Part shown: positions 1 to 8,027 of the stretch, piece after piece
Layout: the number at the start of each line of letters is the position of its first letter
Numbering within the stretch: the stretch's first letter is position 1
Assembly: GCF_021372645.1 (NCBI RefSeq)
Contig: NZ_JAJFUC010000015.1
Location: 62,001 to 126,000 of the forward strand
Direction: 5' to 3'
Origin: Clostridium sp.
GTDB lineage: Bacteria; Bacillota; Clostridia; Clostridiales; Clostridiaceae
DNA: 64,000 nt
The notes under the pieces: generated by a model
Told to the model about the DNA's origin: nothing
What the model saw: the letters and a program-made list of their open reading frames with translations, nothing else
Databases searched by the model: none
Translations under genes and position numbers: made by a program

Positions 1-95
1 GTATCACAATTTATATATTCTTTAGATAATAAAATACAACCGTATTCTTTAAATTCATTATAAACTATTTCATATGTAAATTTTGTTTTTCCCAT
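1..95 (-). CDS. N-terminus of a zinc-ribbon/Vsr-like homing endonuclease (partial)
   Basis: Only about 31 codons lie in the window; the gene runs off the left edge. It starts at an ATG with a GGAGAAAT site upstream. The N-terminal pattern (K-F-TYE-x-V, then KEYGCILLSKEY) resembles the N-terminus of the complete endonuclease at 3378-4328 (WTYELVKETLLAKGYILI), so this is probably a second, paralogous free-standing homing endonuclease. The assignment rests on a short alignable stretch only. Confidence 0.45.
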   Translation of the reverse strand, partial: MGKTKFTYEIVYNEFKEYGCILLSKEYINCD

Positions 96-131
96 TAATT
101 TCTCCTTCCTTAATAAGAGACAAAATGGGAA

Positions 132-161
132 AGAGACTGTGCCTAAGGAAACACAGTCTCT
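132..161 (-). terminator. Hairpin between head genes and partial endonuclease
   Basis: A perfect 10-bp stem (AGAGACTGTG / CACAGTCTCT) with a 10-nt loop lies between the connector gene and the partial endonuclease gene. The leftward transcript continues with TTCCCATTTTG, a weak U-tract, so it may be a terminator or only a processing hairpin. Confidence 0.4.
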
Positions 162-209
162 ACTATTACCCCATATACGTTTCGAACCATATATGAGAAC
201 CATATTAAA

Positions 210-533
210 TTAATTTTTATATTTATCTATCAACTTTTTAATAATATCAATACACTTAAACACTTCAGATTTTATCACTTTATGAGTATATTGATTTTCG
301 GACAAAGATTGTAATGTAGCGATCAAAGATAAGAAACTAGCATCTTTTTTTAACTTCAAAATCAAATCCTTACTGCCTAATAATTCAAGCACTAAAGAAT
401 CCAAGTAAGACCTTAAAGTTTCAGGTTCGCCCTCACTTATAGGTAAAATTTTGTACACACGACCAATCAAAAAATTTAAATAATTTAAAAAGAACTCGTT
501 ATCTATAATGTTGTCAATGTTTACTTTAACCAT
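210..533 (-). CDS. Hypothetical head-region protein, 107 aa
   Basis: A mostly helical, charged 107-residue protein with no family I recognise. It overlaps the start of the upstream gene by one base (stop/start overlap at 533), so the two are translationally coupled. Its place two genes after the major capsid protein is where head-tail connector or completion proteins usually lie, so that role is inferred from position only. Confidence 0.6.
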   Translation of the reverse strand: MVKVNIDNIIDNEFFLNYLNFLIGRVYKILPISEGEPETLRSYLDSLVLELLGSKDLILKLKKDASFLSLIATLQSLSENQYTHKVIKSEVFKCIDIIKKLIDKYKN

Positions 534-982
534 TATGAATCTCCATAGGTATATAAAGTATAGTCAACGATCATTCTTGATATTTCCTTGTCGAGTTCCT
601 GATTTAAAACCGTAAGTCTCAATAAATGCTCACTTTGTGAAAACATCTTCCAATCTTTATTAGTCATCCTTTGTTGCAATAATTCAAGATTATAAATCTT
701 ATCATTCAACCAATATTTTCTCATTATTGTAGCAAGAATTAATTTTTCTTCTTCTGTAAGAGTTTCATTAAATTGTCCCTCTATTGCTAGTTCAGTTTCA
801 TTTGCTTCAATTGCTTCAGTTCTATCAGTTAAATCTTTTTGACAAGCCTTAAACCTTGTAATAGCTTTTATCCTTAAATCATTTAAAATACTTAATCTTT
901 CTGCTTCAGTAAAATCTAAAAAAGTATCATCTTTTATATCAGCAAGAAACATATTGTCAATTTCACTATATAGGGTTGCCAT
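533..982 (-). CDS. Putative head-tail connector/adaptor, 149 aa
   Basis: An all-helical, acidic protein of 149 residues. Size, predicted helicity and position downstream of the capsid gene fit a gp6/gp15-type head-tail connector. No diagnostic motif is visible, so this is a synteny-based suggestion. It is coupled to the 107-aa gene that follows. Confidence 0.5.
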   Translation of the reverse strand: MATLYSEIDNMFLADIKDDTFLDFTEAERLSILNDLRIKAITRFKACQKDLTDRTEAIEANETELAIEGQFNETLTEEEKLILATIMRKYWLNDKIYNLELLQQRMTNKDWKMFSQSEHLLRLTVLNQELDKEISRMIVDYTLYTYGDS

Positions 983-997
983 ATATTTCCAACCCCT

Positions 998-1711
998 TTA
1001 CTTTATATTAATAGAATTATCAACTGGTTTGCTATCAGATTGTAAAAGAATATCTAACTCAATACCCATTTCTTTTTCGATATAATTTTTTATCTTAATA
1101 GAATCAAGTTCACCATTCTTAATCATTTGTGCAGCTTGTTCTACTACTGAATTCTTATATCCACTAGGTAATTTATCAAATTTCTTTTTGAATTTATTAA
1201 AATCAAGTCTTAAAATATCTGATACATTTTTCAAACCAAGAATCTCTTCATAATGTTTAAATATGTTTGCATATTTCAAAATCTCAATTTCATCATCTTC
1301 AATGATTCTTACCCAAGGTTCTGTTACAAACCTAGAATCTGAGTTTTTAAGATTAATAAATTCGCCTAATTCTATATAATTGGTATCTCCTGGTTTTTCC
1401 CATTCAATCTTATATCCAATCTGACGTTTAGATACATAAATCAATTTACCACTTGCTATATTTTTAAGACAAATCATACGATTAAGATCAGGTTTAAATT
1501 GTTTTGTCGATTGTTTATTTGTATCACTTTTTTTAGATGAAGTGTCTAAATCAATCAAATCTGTTAAATTTAATGTTTCTTTTATCTTTTCAACTTGATT
1601 ATCTTCAAGATTTGATAAATGACTTTTAACATCTATATCTAATCCTTGTATGACTTCAAGTAATTCTTTACTTTCAACGTTCAATTCTTTTGCTAATTCA
1701 AAAACTTTCAC
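998..1711 (-). CDS. Structural-region protein with an IF2-N-like domain
   Basis: The first ~50 residues (KVFELAKELNVESKELLEVI, then a short linker and a VEKIKETL helix) match the small N-terminal domain of translation initiation factor IF-2. A low-complexity linker and a ~150-residue domain of unknown function follow. I prefer the GTG start at 1711 over the ATG at 1720 because AAAGG is well spaced from it and because the domain normally begins M-K-V-[FY]-E-L-A-K. The gene lies directly after the capsid gene and a terminator-like hairpin. An IF2-N module next to capsid genes may be a docking module; its function is unknown. Confidence 0.55.
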   Translation of the reverse strand: MKVFELAKELNVESKELLEVIQGLDIDVKSHLSNLEDNQVEKIKETLNLTDLIDLDTSSKKSDTNKQSTKQFKPDLNRMICLKNIASGKLIYVSKRQIGYKIEWEKPGDTNYIELGEFINLKNSDSRFVTEPWVRIIEDDEIEILKYANIFKHYEEILGLKNVSDILRLDFNKFKKKFDKLPSGYKNSVVEQAAQMIKNGELDSIKIKNYIEKEMGIELDILLQSDSKPVDNSINIK

Positions 1712-1743
1712 AATAAACATCCTTTCATTCCAATATAATTAAA

Positions 1744-1764
1744 AGGAGAGGATATACCTCTCCT
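1744..1764 (-). terminator. Terminator after the major capsid gene
   Basis: An 8-bp perfect stem (AGGAGAGG / CCTCTCCT) with a 5-nt loop, followed in the leftward direction by TTTTAATTATA. It probably acts as a partial terminator giving high capsid expression relative to downstream genes. Confidence 0.6.
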
Positions 1765-1792
1765 AAAAATTATATTTATAAATTAATTATAA

Positions 1793-2791
1793 TTATGCAG
1801 AAATTTCATATTTACCAAAGAGGTCAGTTATAACTACACCAGTACCATACTGGTTGGCACAGAAATGATCCTGAGTCAAATCTTGGTTAGCAAGAGCATC
1901 ACCAGCAATAATTCTCATTTCACCTTCAGTTACGAATTTTACAGGTTTTGCATCAGTAGCAACTATATAAATATCATTCTCAGAAAGTTTGAAAGTATAT
2001 GTGCCAACGGTATGAACCTGTTTAATTCTCATCATAGCAGTACCATTGAAACTACCATAGAATCCCATCTTATAAATATCTTCTTTGGCAGAATCGGAAA
2101 CTGTAGCAGTTGTGACTTTTCTTAAAGCCTTACGGGTTCCTGCAAGCATAGCAGTTTTGCCAGTTGATGCTTCAACATGCTCAATAACATCAAGCATTGA
2201 ATCTTCATCAAAAGAACCAGAAGCAGTAAATCCAGCAGGTAAACCAGAGAAAGCACCAGTGAATGCGGTGTAAACATCATCATTGATTTTAAGTCTAAAT
2301 GCTTTATCTAATGCTTGAAGCATTTCATTAAAATCTACTCTACCACTCAAGAGACGAGACAAATGTTCGTATATCTTGATGCCTTTCCAAGAAGTGGTAA
2401 TGGAAGTGTTAGTTCCAACGTCCATTCTCTGTCTACGGAGAGATTGGGTTCCGTCTGCAATTTGAGATATTACAAGCATAGTCTTGTCGGGGACGTAGAA
2501 TGAATTCTGATCGCCCAATGCGAGGTTTTTATACTCCACAAAGTTTTCAAAGAAATTATCTTCAGGAAGTCCTTCAAGAACGGTATTCTGAAGTATCTCT
2601 TCCATAATTTCAAACATCTGTGCACCATTTCTACGAAGGGATTTATAATCTAATTTGGTTGAACCACCGTTGAGTTCTATGAAATGCTGACGCAATGCCT
2701 CTGTTGCATCGGATTTACTAAATTTATCATGTGAAAATTTATTTTTATAAATATCTTTCGCTAATTTTACCAAAGTTTTATTATCTTCCAT
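1793..2791 (-). CDS. Major capsid protein
   Basis: The 332-residue protein has the size and features of an HK97-fold major capsid protein: a helical N-terminus, a long middle with QSLRRQRMDVG-type spine-helix sequence, a loop region around NDDVYTAFTGAF, and a C-terminal beta-rich part. It lies after the protease/scaffold and decoration genes and before connector genes, the standard order. It has its own strong ribosome-binding site and an AT-rich promoter-like 20-mer just upstream, plus a terminator-like hairpin downstream, as expected for the most abundant virion protein. No N-terminal processing site can be defined from sequence alone. Confidence 0.75.
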   Translation of the reverse strand: MEDNKTLVKLAKDIYKNKFSHDKFSKSDATEALRQHFIELNGGSTKLDYKSLRRNGAQMFEIMEEILQNTVLEGLPEDNFFENFVEYKNLALGDQNSFYVPDKTMLVISQIADGTQSLRRQRMDVGTNTSITTSWKGIKIYEHLSRLLSGRVDFNEMLQALDKAFRLKINDDVYTAFTGAFSGLPAGFTASGSFDEDSMLDVIEHVEASTGKTAMLAGTRKALRKVTTATVSDSAKEDIYKMGFYGSFNGTAMMRIKQVHTVGTYTFKLSENDIYIVATDAKPVKFVTEGEMRIIAGDALANQDLTQDHFCANQYGTGVVITDLFGKYEISA

Positions 2792-2810
2792 TTTACAATA
2801 TTCCTCCTTA

Positions 2811-2830
2811 TTATATTAATAAAATAATTA
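2811..2830 (-). promoter_or_regulatory. AT-only 20-mer upstream of capsid gene (copy 1 of 3)
   Basis: TTATATTAATAAAATAATTA (+ strand) lies directly before the capsid ribosome-binding site. The exact same 20 bases occur at 15200-15219 and 38665-38684, each upstream of a gene. It is either a promoter element or an operator. Confidence 0.5.
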
Positions 2831-3361
2831 CCTAACCATTTCCATTTCAATTACATTCAATACTTTTGTACCATTATAAACTTCTCTAGCAATTATTTTT
2901 CCACGAAAAACTTCTGTATTAAGAGATGTTGCCAGTATTTCTGTCCATTTGACACCAGTAGCAGAAGGAGTTACATAGTTATCAACGGCGGGAATGTCAT
3001 CCGTATCGTTAATTTCAGTAATCACATCATCAGAAATACTAAAAGTGTCACCAACTTCAAGGGGTACTAAAGTAATATTTGCTCCAGCCGCATTTTGAAA
3101 TTTATCTAATGCACCAGAACTTTTTAAAGTCTCGTCATAAATAATCTCCGGAGTTGCGACAATGTATAAATTTCCAGCCGTAATCGCGCCAGGAGCAACG
3201 ACTTTCCATAAATCTCTTTCACCGGAAATAAGAGAATCTAATTTTACTATACAACCATTATCAATAGCAGTAGGAGTAGTACCTACATAGTACCGTCCAC
3301 TCTTAATTCCACCAGCTTTAGTAGCTTTAACTGAATCTGTTCTTACGATTCCGTATGCCAT
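2828..3361 (-). CDS. Putative head decoration/stabilisation protein
   Basis: A 177-residue beta-rich protein with Gly/Thr/Val-rich composition and no Cys. Position (immediately upstream of the capsid gene and after the protease/scaffold) and size fit a lambda gpD-like decoration or capsid-stabilising protein. The predicted fold is inferred from composition and synteny, not from a specific motif. Confidence 0.55.
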   Translation of the reverse strand: MAYGIVRTDSVKATKAGGIKSGRYYVGTTPTAIDNGCIVKLDSLISGERDLWKVVAPGAITAGNLYIVATPEIIYDETLKSSGALDKFQNAAGANITLVPLEVGDTFSISDDVITEINDTDDIPAVDNYVTPSATGVKWTEILATSLNTEVFRGKIIAREVYNGTKVLNVIEMEMVR

Positions 3362-3377
3362 ATTATAAATTCCTCCT

Positions 3378-4328
3378 TTAAATTTTTAGTTCATTTTTTA
3401 AAATTTCCTCAATATTATCAAATTCCCAATAGGGAATACGAAGCAAAATTATATTATGCTTTTTACAATATTCATTTTTTAGTTCATCATGAATTTGTAA
3501 AGTTTCAAACTCCTTCTTGGTCATCATACCTTTAACCCATTCATAATGTTGTTTCCCGTCATATTCAATCAACATTCTTAATTGGGTTTTTTCTTTGTCC
3601 CAAAATACAGGGACATCAAATTTAAGTAAACCTCCTCCAACGCCCTTTAAATCATCAAAAGTATATTGGGTGTGATGTGGAATATCATATTTTGTAAGTA
3701 AAATATCTAATTGTTTCTCTCCTTTAGATTCTGCACACTGGGAACAACCTCTATTATTGCAACTTCTACTGAATATTTTTGCTTTCCATTCATACCCACA
3801 TTCTAAACATTTCCACCAAGCGTACTTATTACAACCATAAGTTATATCATAGGGAGTTAAATCACCATTTTTGGTAGGATGCCACTCTAAGGTTAGGTCT
3901 GGTCTTTTAGTAGCGAGACAGTTTGATAATGTTACTTGCGCCCCTACGCAAACACCACATCCATTACCACTATAAATACCACTCCAATCAGCTAGAAAAA
4001 TTTCTCCACAATCTTCTTTTAAACATCTCCATTGCATTTTAGTTTTTGCATTGCTATAATTTGTACTTATTAACTCAAAAGGTTTATTATTTAATACACA
4101 CCAATTTTTCATATTTTGAATTGTGTATGGATTAGAAACATCAAATTTCATTGGATTGCTTCTTAAAAATACCGATATACTTTGAAAATAATAATAACTA
4201 TCCATATCTTTAAATGTTAATTTTGAAAGCGCATTCTTATATTTCAAATCAATCAAAATATAACCTTTTGCTAATAAAGTTTCCTTCACTAACTCATAAG
4301 TCCATTTAGTACCACTTGTATAACCCAT
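3378..4328 (-). CDS. Homing endonuclease: zinc-ribbon repeats plus Vsr/EDxHD-type nuclease domain
   Basis: Two treble-clef/zinc-ribbon repeats occupy roughly residues 100-215 (paired CxxC motifs such as CGVC, CLECGYEW, CSQCAES). A Vsr-like restriction-endonuclease-fold domain follows (LLKFDVPVFW, IEYDGKQHY, then D-x2-KN-x-YC and LLRIPYWEF), which is the pattern of I-Bth0305I-type free-standing homing nucleases in Firmicute phages. I chose the ATG at 4328 because a perfect GAGGAGG lies before it; the upstream ATG at 4358 has no such site. It separates the protease/scaffold gene from the decoration gene and sits after a strong terminator, which fits recent insertion into the head operon. Confidence 0.75.
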   Translation of the reverse strand: MGYTSGTKWTYELVKETLLAKGYILIDLKYKNALSKLTFKDMDSYYYFQSISVFLRSNPMKFDVSNPYTIQNMKNWCVLNNKPFELISTNYSNAKTKMQWRCLKEDCGEIFLADWSGIYSGNGCGVCVGAQVTLSNCLATKRPDLTLEWHPTKNGDLTPYDITYGCNKYAWWKCLECGYEWKAKIFSRSCNNRGCSQCAESKGEKQLDILLTKYDIPHHTQYTFDDLKGVGGGLLKFDVPVFWDKEKTQLRMLIEYDGKQHYEWVKGMMTKKEFETLQIHDELKNEYCKKHNIILLRIPYWEFDNIEEILKNELKI

Positions 4329-4362
4329 AAATTCCTCCTCATCCTTGTTTACAAACAAAAAT

Positions 4363-4398
4363 AAGGAGAGGGAAGGTTTTTATCCTTCAAATCTCCTT
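4363..4398 (-). terminator. Strong intrinsic terminator after protease/scaffold gene
   Basis: A nested stem (AAGGAGA / TCTCCTT enclosing GAAGG / CCTTC) is followed by TTATTTTTGTTTG in the leftward direction. It lies immediately before the inserted homing endonuclease gene and would reduce read-through into it. Confidence 0.75.
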
Positions 4399-4463
4399 TT
4401 ATATAAAGAGGTAGTGGGAACATACCCCACCAGGAGTAACCTCCAAATCTTAATCAATATTAA

Positions 4464-5924
4464 TTATCTTTTTGAATATTTTTCAATAAATTCATCAACA
4501 TCATTTGTTTTAACATCAACCTTACCGAAATCTAACCTAACCTTATCATTCTTATTTTTATCTTTTGGTTTTGCTGAAAAATTTGCACTTTTCATACCAA
4601 GAATTACATAGCATTCTTTTTCTAAATCTTTAAGTTCAAACTCTGATGCAGTTTCTTTAAGTTTTTCATATTCTTCTACACCTTTAAGTTTTTCATCAAA
4701 TTGAGAGAAAAGAGTATCTTCTGCTTCTTTACGTACTTCGGTAAATACATTCTGTTGGAATTCACGCAATTTTTCAACTTCTGCTTCAAGAGCAGAATAA
4801 TTACTTCTCATTTTATCAAGATTATCTTTTTCTTCTTTGGTAAGTCTCTCTTGGAAAAGTTCAACTCTATCTCCTTCAAAAGATACAATATCATCTTCTT
4901 TTTTATACCCTTGACGATATATTTTTGTTCCTTCCCAATTCTCATATTCAAAACGATCATCATAAACCTGATCTACAAAATACCATTCATTATCTTCATT
5001 TTCTATAGGAGATAATAATTGATATAAAGCATATCTTATCTCTGAATGTGAAAGTTCAAAAGATTTTATGAATTTTTCAGGTTCATTATTATCTTCTTCT
5101 AAATTATTATTTGAATATAATTCTTTTAGTTTTTCCTCAATTTCTTCAAATTGCATTTCTTCTATATTAAAAGGTAATTCTTCTTGATTTACCTTATATT
5201 CAGAAAGCAAAGTAATTATCTTTTCATCCACTTTACTACCTCCTTCTTCAGTTTTATTTATATCATAATTAGAAAGAGTTTCTTTTAACTCTTCCATCAT
5301 TAAGATAAACCTTTGTTTTGTATTTTCTTCAAATGTTCCAGTAGTAGCTAAAGCATTTTCCATACCTGTACCCAAATCTTTGTTTAAAAATGTTATGCCT
5401 TGATATCTATAGTCGGTTATATTAAACACCTTTTCTTTGGCATTGAAATTATAGGCATCAACAAGAATTTCCATTGAGAGTTTAACATCTTCATCTCTCT
5501 CAATAATATCCTGGGCATAATTTGAATACTCTTTCCACACATACCCATCAACAAATACATAATTTTTCCCATTATATTCACTTATTTCATGATTGCATGT
5601 TTCTGGAATAAGACCAATCGGAACTTCTTTATAAATTAATTTATACTCTCCCTCTTTAACTTTACTAGATTCTAATTCCATATCATGACCACCAAATTGA
5701 GGTTGCCCATCTTCATCAAATATTACATTTGCAAGAATAGGAATATTTTTTATAGAACCTTTTGCATTTTCCATATCTGATACTACAAATGCTGATTTAT
5801 TAGGATTTACACCATCATGGCACACTCTAAGTCTCATTTTAATATATTTCTCAGAATCAAAGGATTCATCAACTTCATATGTAGTAGTAAGAGATAAATG
5901 TTGTAATTCTAGTGCCTCACTCAA
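4464..5924 (-). CDS. Prohead protease fused to scaffold-like coiled coil
   Basis: 486 residues. The N-terminal ~190 residues are a beta-rich globular domain with the size and position of a prohead maturation protease (no certain catalytic triad can be read). The C-terminal half is strongly acidic with long coiled-coil helices around residues 350-440, typical of an internal scaffold. The gene lies between portal and capsid genes. It starts with TTG at 5924 behind AAAGGTGG. Protease-scaffold fusions are common in tailed phages; the protease call is inference. Confidence 0.55.
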   Translation of the reverse strand: MSEALELQHLSLTTTYEVDESFDSEKYIKMRLRVCHDGVNPNKSAFVVSDMENAKGSIKNIPILANVIFDEDGQPQFGGHDMELESSKVKEGEYKLIYKEVPIGLIPETCNHEISEYNGKNYVFVDGYVWKEYSNYAQDIIERDEDVKLSMEILVDAYNFNAKEKVFNITDYRYQGITFLNKDLGTGMENALATTGTFEENTKQRFILMMEELKETLSNYDINKTEEGGSKVDEKIITLLSEYKVNQEELPFNIEEMQFEEIEEKLKELYSNNNLEEDNNEPEKFIKSFELSHSEIRYALYQLLSPIENEDNEWYFVDQVYDDRFEYENWEGTKIYRQGYKKEDDIVSFEGDRVELFQERLTKEEKDNLDKMRSNYSALEAEVEKLREFQQNVFTEVRKEAEDTLFSQFDEKLKGVEEYEKLKETASEFELKDLEKECYVILGMKSANFSAKPKDKNKNDKVRLDFGKVDVKTNDVDEFIEKYSKR

Positions 5925-5943
5925 TACCTTATCACCACCTTTA

Positions 5944-6120
5944 TTAAAAAATCATTTTGTTACTAAAAGTAAATTGGTTTTTATCTATATTATTAAAATT
6001 AAAAGATAGGGTAGGGGAGTTTTCAAAAATAAAAAAACCATTGGTAGAAACCAATAGTTTAAATCCTTTTTGTATTAATTTATCTTTTAATTCAGAATTA
6101 AAACAGTGAATAAATTTCAC
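5944..6120 (-). CDS. Small hypothetical protein, 58 aa (GTG start)
   Basis: A 58-residue gene beginning KFIHCFNSELKDKLIQKG. It starts with GTG at 6120 behind AGGAGGTATCCTAAT; an ATG just before it is immediately closed by TGA. The spacing fills the otherwise empty gap between the small structural gene and the protease gene, and codon use matches its neighbours. The family is not known to me. A hairpin plus T-run visible in this stretch (ACCAAT.. GGTTTTTTT) falls inside the reading frame. Confidence 0.65.
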   Translation of the reverse strand: MKFIHCFNSELKDKLIQKGFKLLVSTNGFFIFENSPTLSFNFNNIDKNQFTFSNKMIF

Positions 6121-6148
6121 ATTAGGATACCTCCTATAAATCTGTTAT

Positions 6149-6424
6149 TTACTCTAATCTACCAACTATACAATTTACACTTGCCGGAATTGTTACTGTT
6201 TTTCCAACTGTACCTCCAATTTTAGTTCTATAACCATTGGCAGGAACAGTTAATTCAATTCCGTTTACCGTGAATTTTTGTGCGGTAGTTTCAGAATGAT
6301 AGATTTCAATTGCATGAATGTCTTTAGTAAAAGTTATTATATTTGAAGATGCATCTGCTTGTGTTTTTTGTTCAACGAGGATACTACCTCTTGTATTTTT
6401 TAATACTTCTTCATAAAAACTCAA
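6149..6424 (-). CDS. Small beta-rich structural protein, 91 aa
   Basis: 91 residues, beta-rich, with a repeated Val/Thr/Gly pattern (TVNGIELTVPANGYRTKIGG). It lies between portal and protease genes. It resembles small head-fibre or minor capsid domains in general character; no specific family is claimed. Confidence 0.5.
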   Translation of the reverse strand: MSFYEEVLKNTRGSILVEQKTQADASSNIITFTKDIHAIEIYHSETTAQKFTVNGIELTVPANGYRTKIGGTVGKTVTIPASVNCIVGRLE

Positions 6425-6459
6425 ATTATTATCACCTCTTTATGGAATTAATTTAAAAT

Positions 6460-7977
6460 TTATATTCTGTTATCAGGGTTATTAGTATCAAGTTCCTGTC
6501 CTATTTCTGTATTACCCTCTATGTTATCACCCTTACTTGGTGCACCACCTTTATTAGAATCCTGGTATGCTGATTTAAGGGGAACAAACTTCTCTGTAAT
6601 TTTCATCACATCATTTTCCAACAACATTGAATTCATCACATCGGAAGGGGATAACCCCAATGAAGCACAATAATGACGTTTTACAGGAAGTCCAACTGTA
6701 CTTGCTTCTCTGTAAATAGTTGCTATTTCATTCTTGTTGTATCTTGTAATATCCAAGAAAGTAACTTTAAAATTAATTTTTTTATTTTCATCTTTTAATT
6801 TACGATTCAACCATCTTTCAAATTGACGAAGTACAGCAAACACCGTATTTTCATCATTAACAATAGCTTTATTTAAAGCAGCACCAGATGCTTTATCACT
6901 ATTGAAAATTAATTTAGGTACACCTGCAGAATTATAAATTGAATTCTCTGCCAAACTAACTCCGTCTAAATCTTTTTCACTTTTATTAAGTTTAATAGAT
7001 TCTACCGAATCGAAGGGTGAAAGGGCGATCCCGATTTGCTCAGGTAAATTATTTGCCATAAGACCATAATATTCTTTTGCAATATCTAAACTTAATGCCC
7101 ATGCATTTTCCCTATCTTTAGCATCTGCTTGATATGGAATCTTAGCAATAAGTAACAAATAATTCTCTAACTCAGATTTTGACATTTGCAAATCTTTATA
7201 TTCGTACAAACTATAAATATCTTCAAATATTCCTGCCAACGGGGGAATTGCATAATCTGTATTTGATACTTTAATACAAATAGTATTACGAGAATCTAAC
7301 TCTTGCCATCTATAATTTTTCTTGTCTGTTTTATATATTTCATATTTTTCTTGAAATTCAGGAGCAAATCTTTCTAATTCTTTAGGATAAGCATTAAAAT
7401 AACTAAAATCATAATTGTAATTATAGCAACCATCTTCAACACTACTTATAGCACAATAATCAGGATTAAGAATATCAAAAAAGAACGAATTTTTAGTAGA
7501 ATAAATATATCCATATACAACATCATCAATAAACGCTTTATATATTAGTTTAGAAAACTCATGTTTAATATTCATTGTTTCTAATAAGTTCAATGTTGCT
7601 ATATATTTTTTTTCTATAGTTTCTATTAATTCTTTTGTTACTTTATAGTCGGTTTGATTATAAATATCCACAATATAATCAAAAGTTAACATTGTAGCAA
7701 AATAATCAATTAATCTTCTATAGTGAGAAGAACTATCTAATAAAAACCTAGATAAATCTCTAAGTTTTTTTTCATACTTTTGAGGATTTGCCAACCATTT
7801 TACTACGTCTTCTTTTTTAAAAGATTTATTAAAAGTATAAGTTGGTTGGGTATTATTGTTTAAATCCTTCTTTATATATTTAGCAAATTGTGCAAAATGG
7901 AGCATCATGTGCTGAAACTGTTGATCGTCTTTACTTAATGGTTGGTCTGTTTTAATAATTTCTTCATTAGTGGGCAA
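6460..7977 (-). CDS. Phage portal protein
   Basis: 505 residues, directly downstream of the terminase large subunit and upstream of the capsid maturation gene. It has the helix-rich architecture expected of an SPP1/phi29-like portal: long central helices around residues 250-300, a stretch with GVSLAENSIYNSAGVPKLIF, and the region RQFERWLNRKLKDE typical of the portal wing/stem transition. The portal forms the dodecameric DNA channel at the head vertex. TTG start behind GAAAGGTGGTGA. Confidence 0.75.
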   Translation of the reverse strand: MPTNEEIIKTDQPLSKDDQQFQHMMLHFAQFAKYIKKDLNNNTQPTYTFNKSFKKEDVVKWLANPQKYEKKLRDLSRFLLDSSSHYRRLIDYFATMLTFDYIVDIYNQTDYKVTKELIETIEKKYIATLNLLETMNIKHEFSKLIYKAFIDDVVYGYIYSTKNSFFFDILNPDYCAISSVEDGCYNYNYDFSYFNAYPKELERFAPEFQEKYEIYKTDKKNYRWQELDSRNTICIKVSNTDYAIPPLAGIFEDIYSLYEYKDLQMSKSELENYLLLIAKIPYQADAKDRENAWALSLDIAKEYYGLMANNLPEQIGIALSPFDSVESIKLNKSEKDLDGVSLAENSIYNSAGVPKLIFNSDKASGAALNKAIVNDENTVFAVLRQFERWLNRKLKDENKKINFKVTFLDITRYNKNEIATIYREASTVGLPVKRHYCASLGLSPSDVMNSMLLENDVMKITEKFVPLKSAYQDSNKGGAPSKGDNIEGNTEIGQELDTNNPDNRI

Positions 7978-8027
7978 AATGTCACCACCTTTCTTGTAAA
8001 TAATATATAATATTTATATTTTACTTT

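Noticed and set aside
6028-6056. Hairpin with T-run (ACCAAT stem, then GGTTTTTTT) read as a terminator
   Set aside because: It lies inside a convincing 58-codon gene (5944-6120) with a good ribosome-binding site, and the T-run encodes Phe codons.
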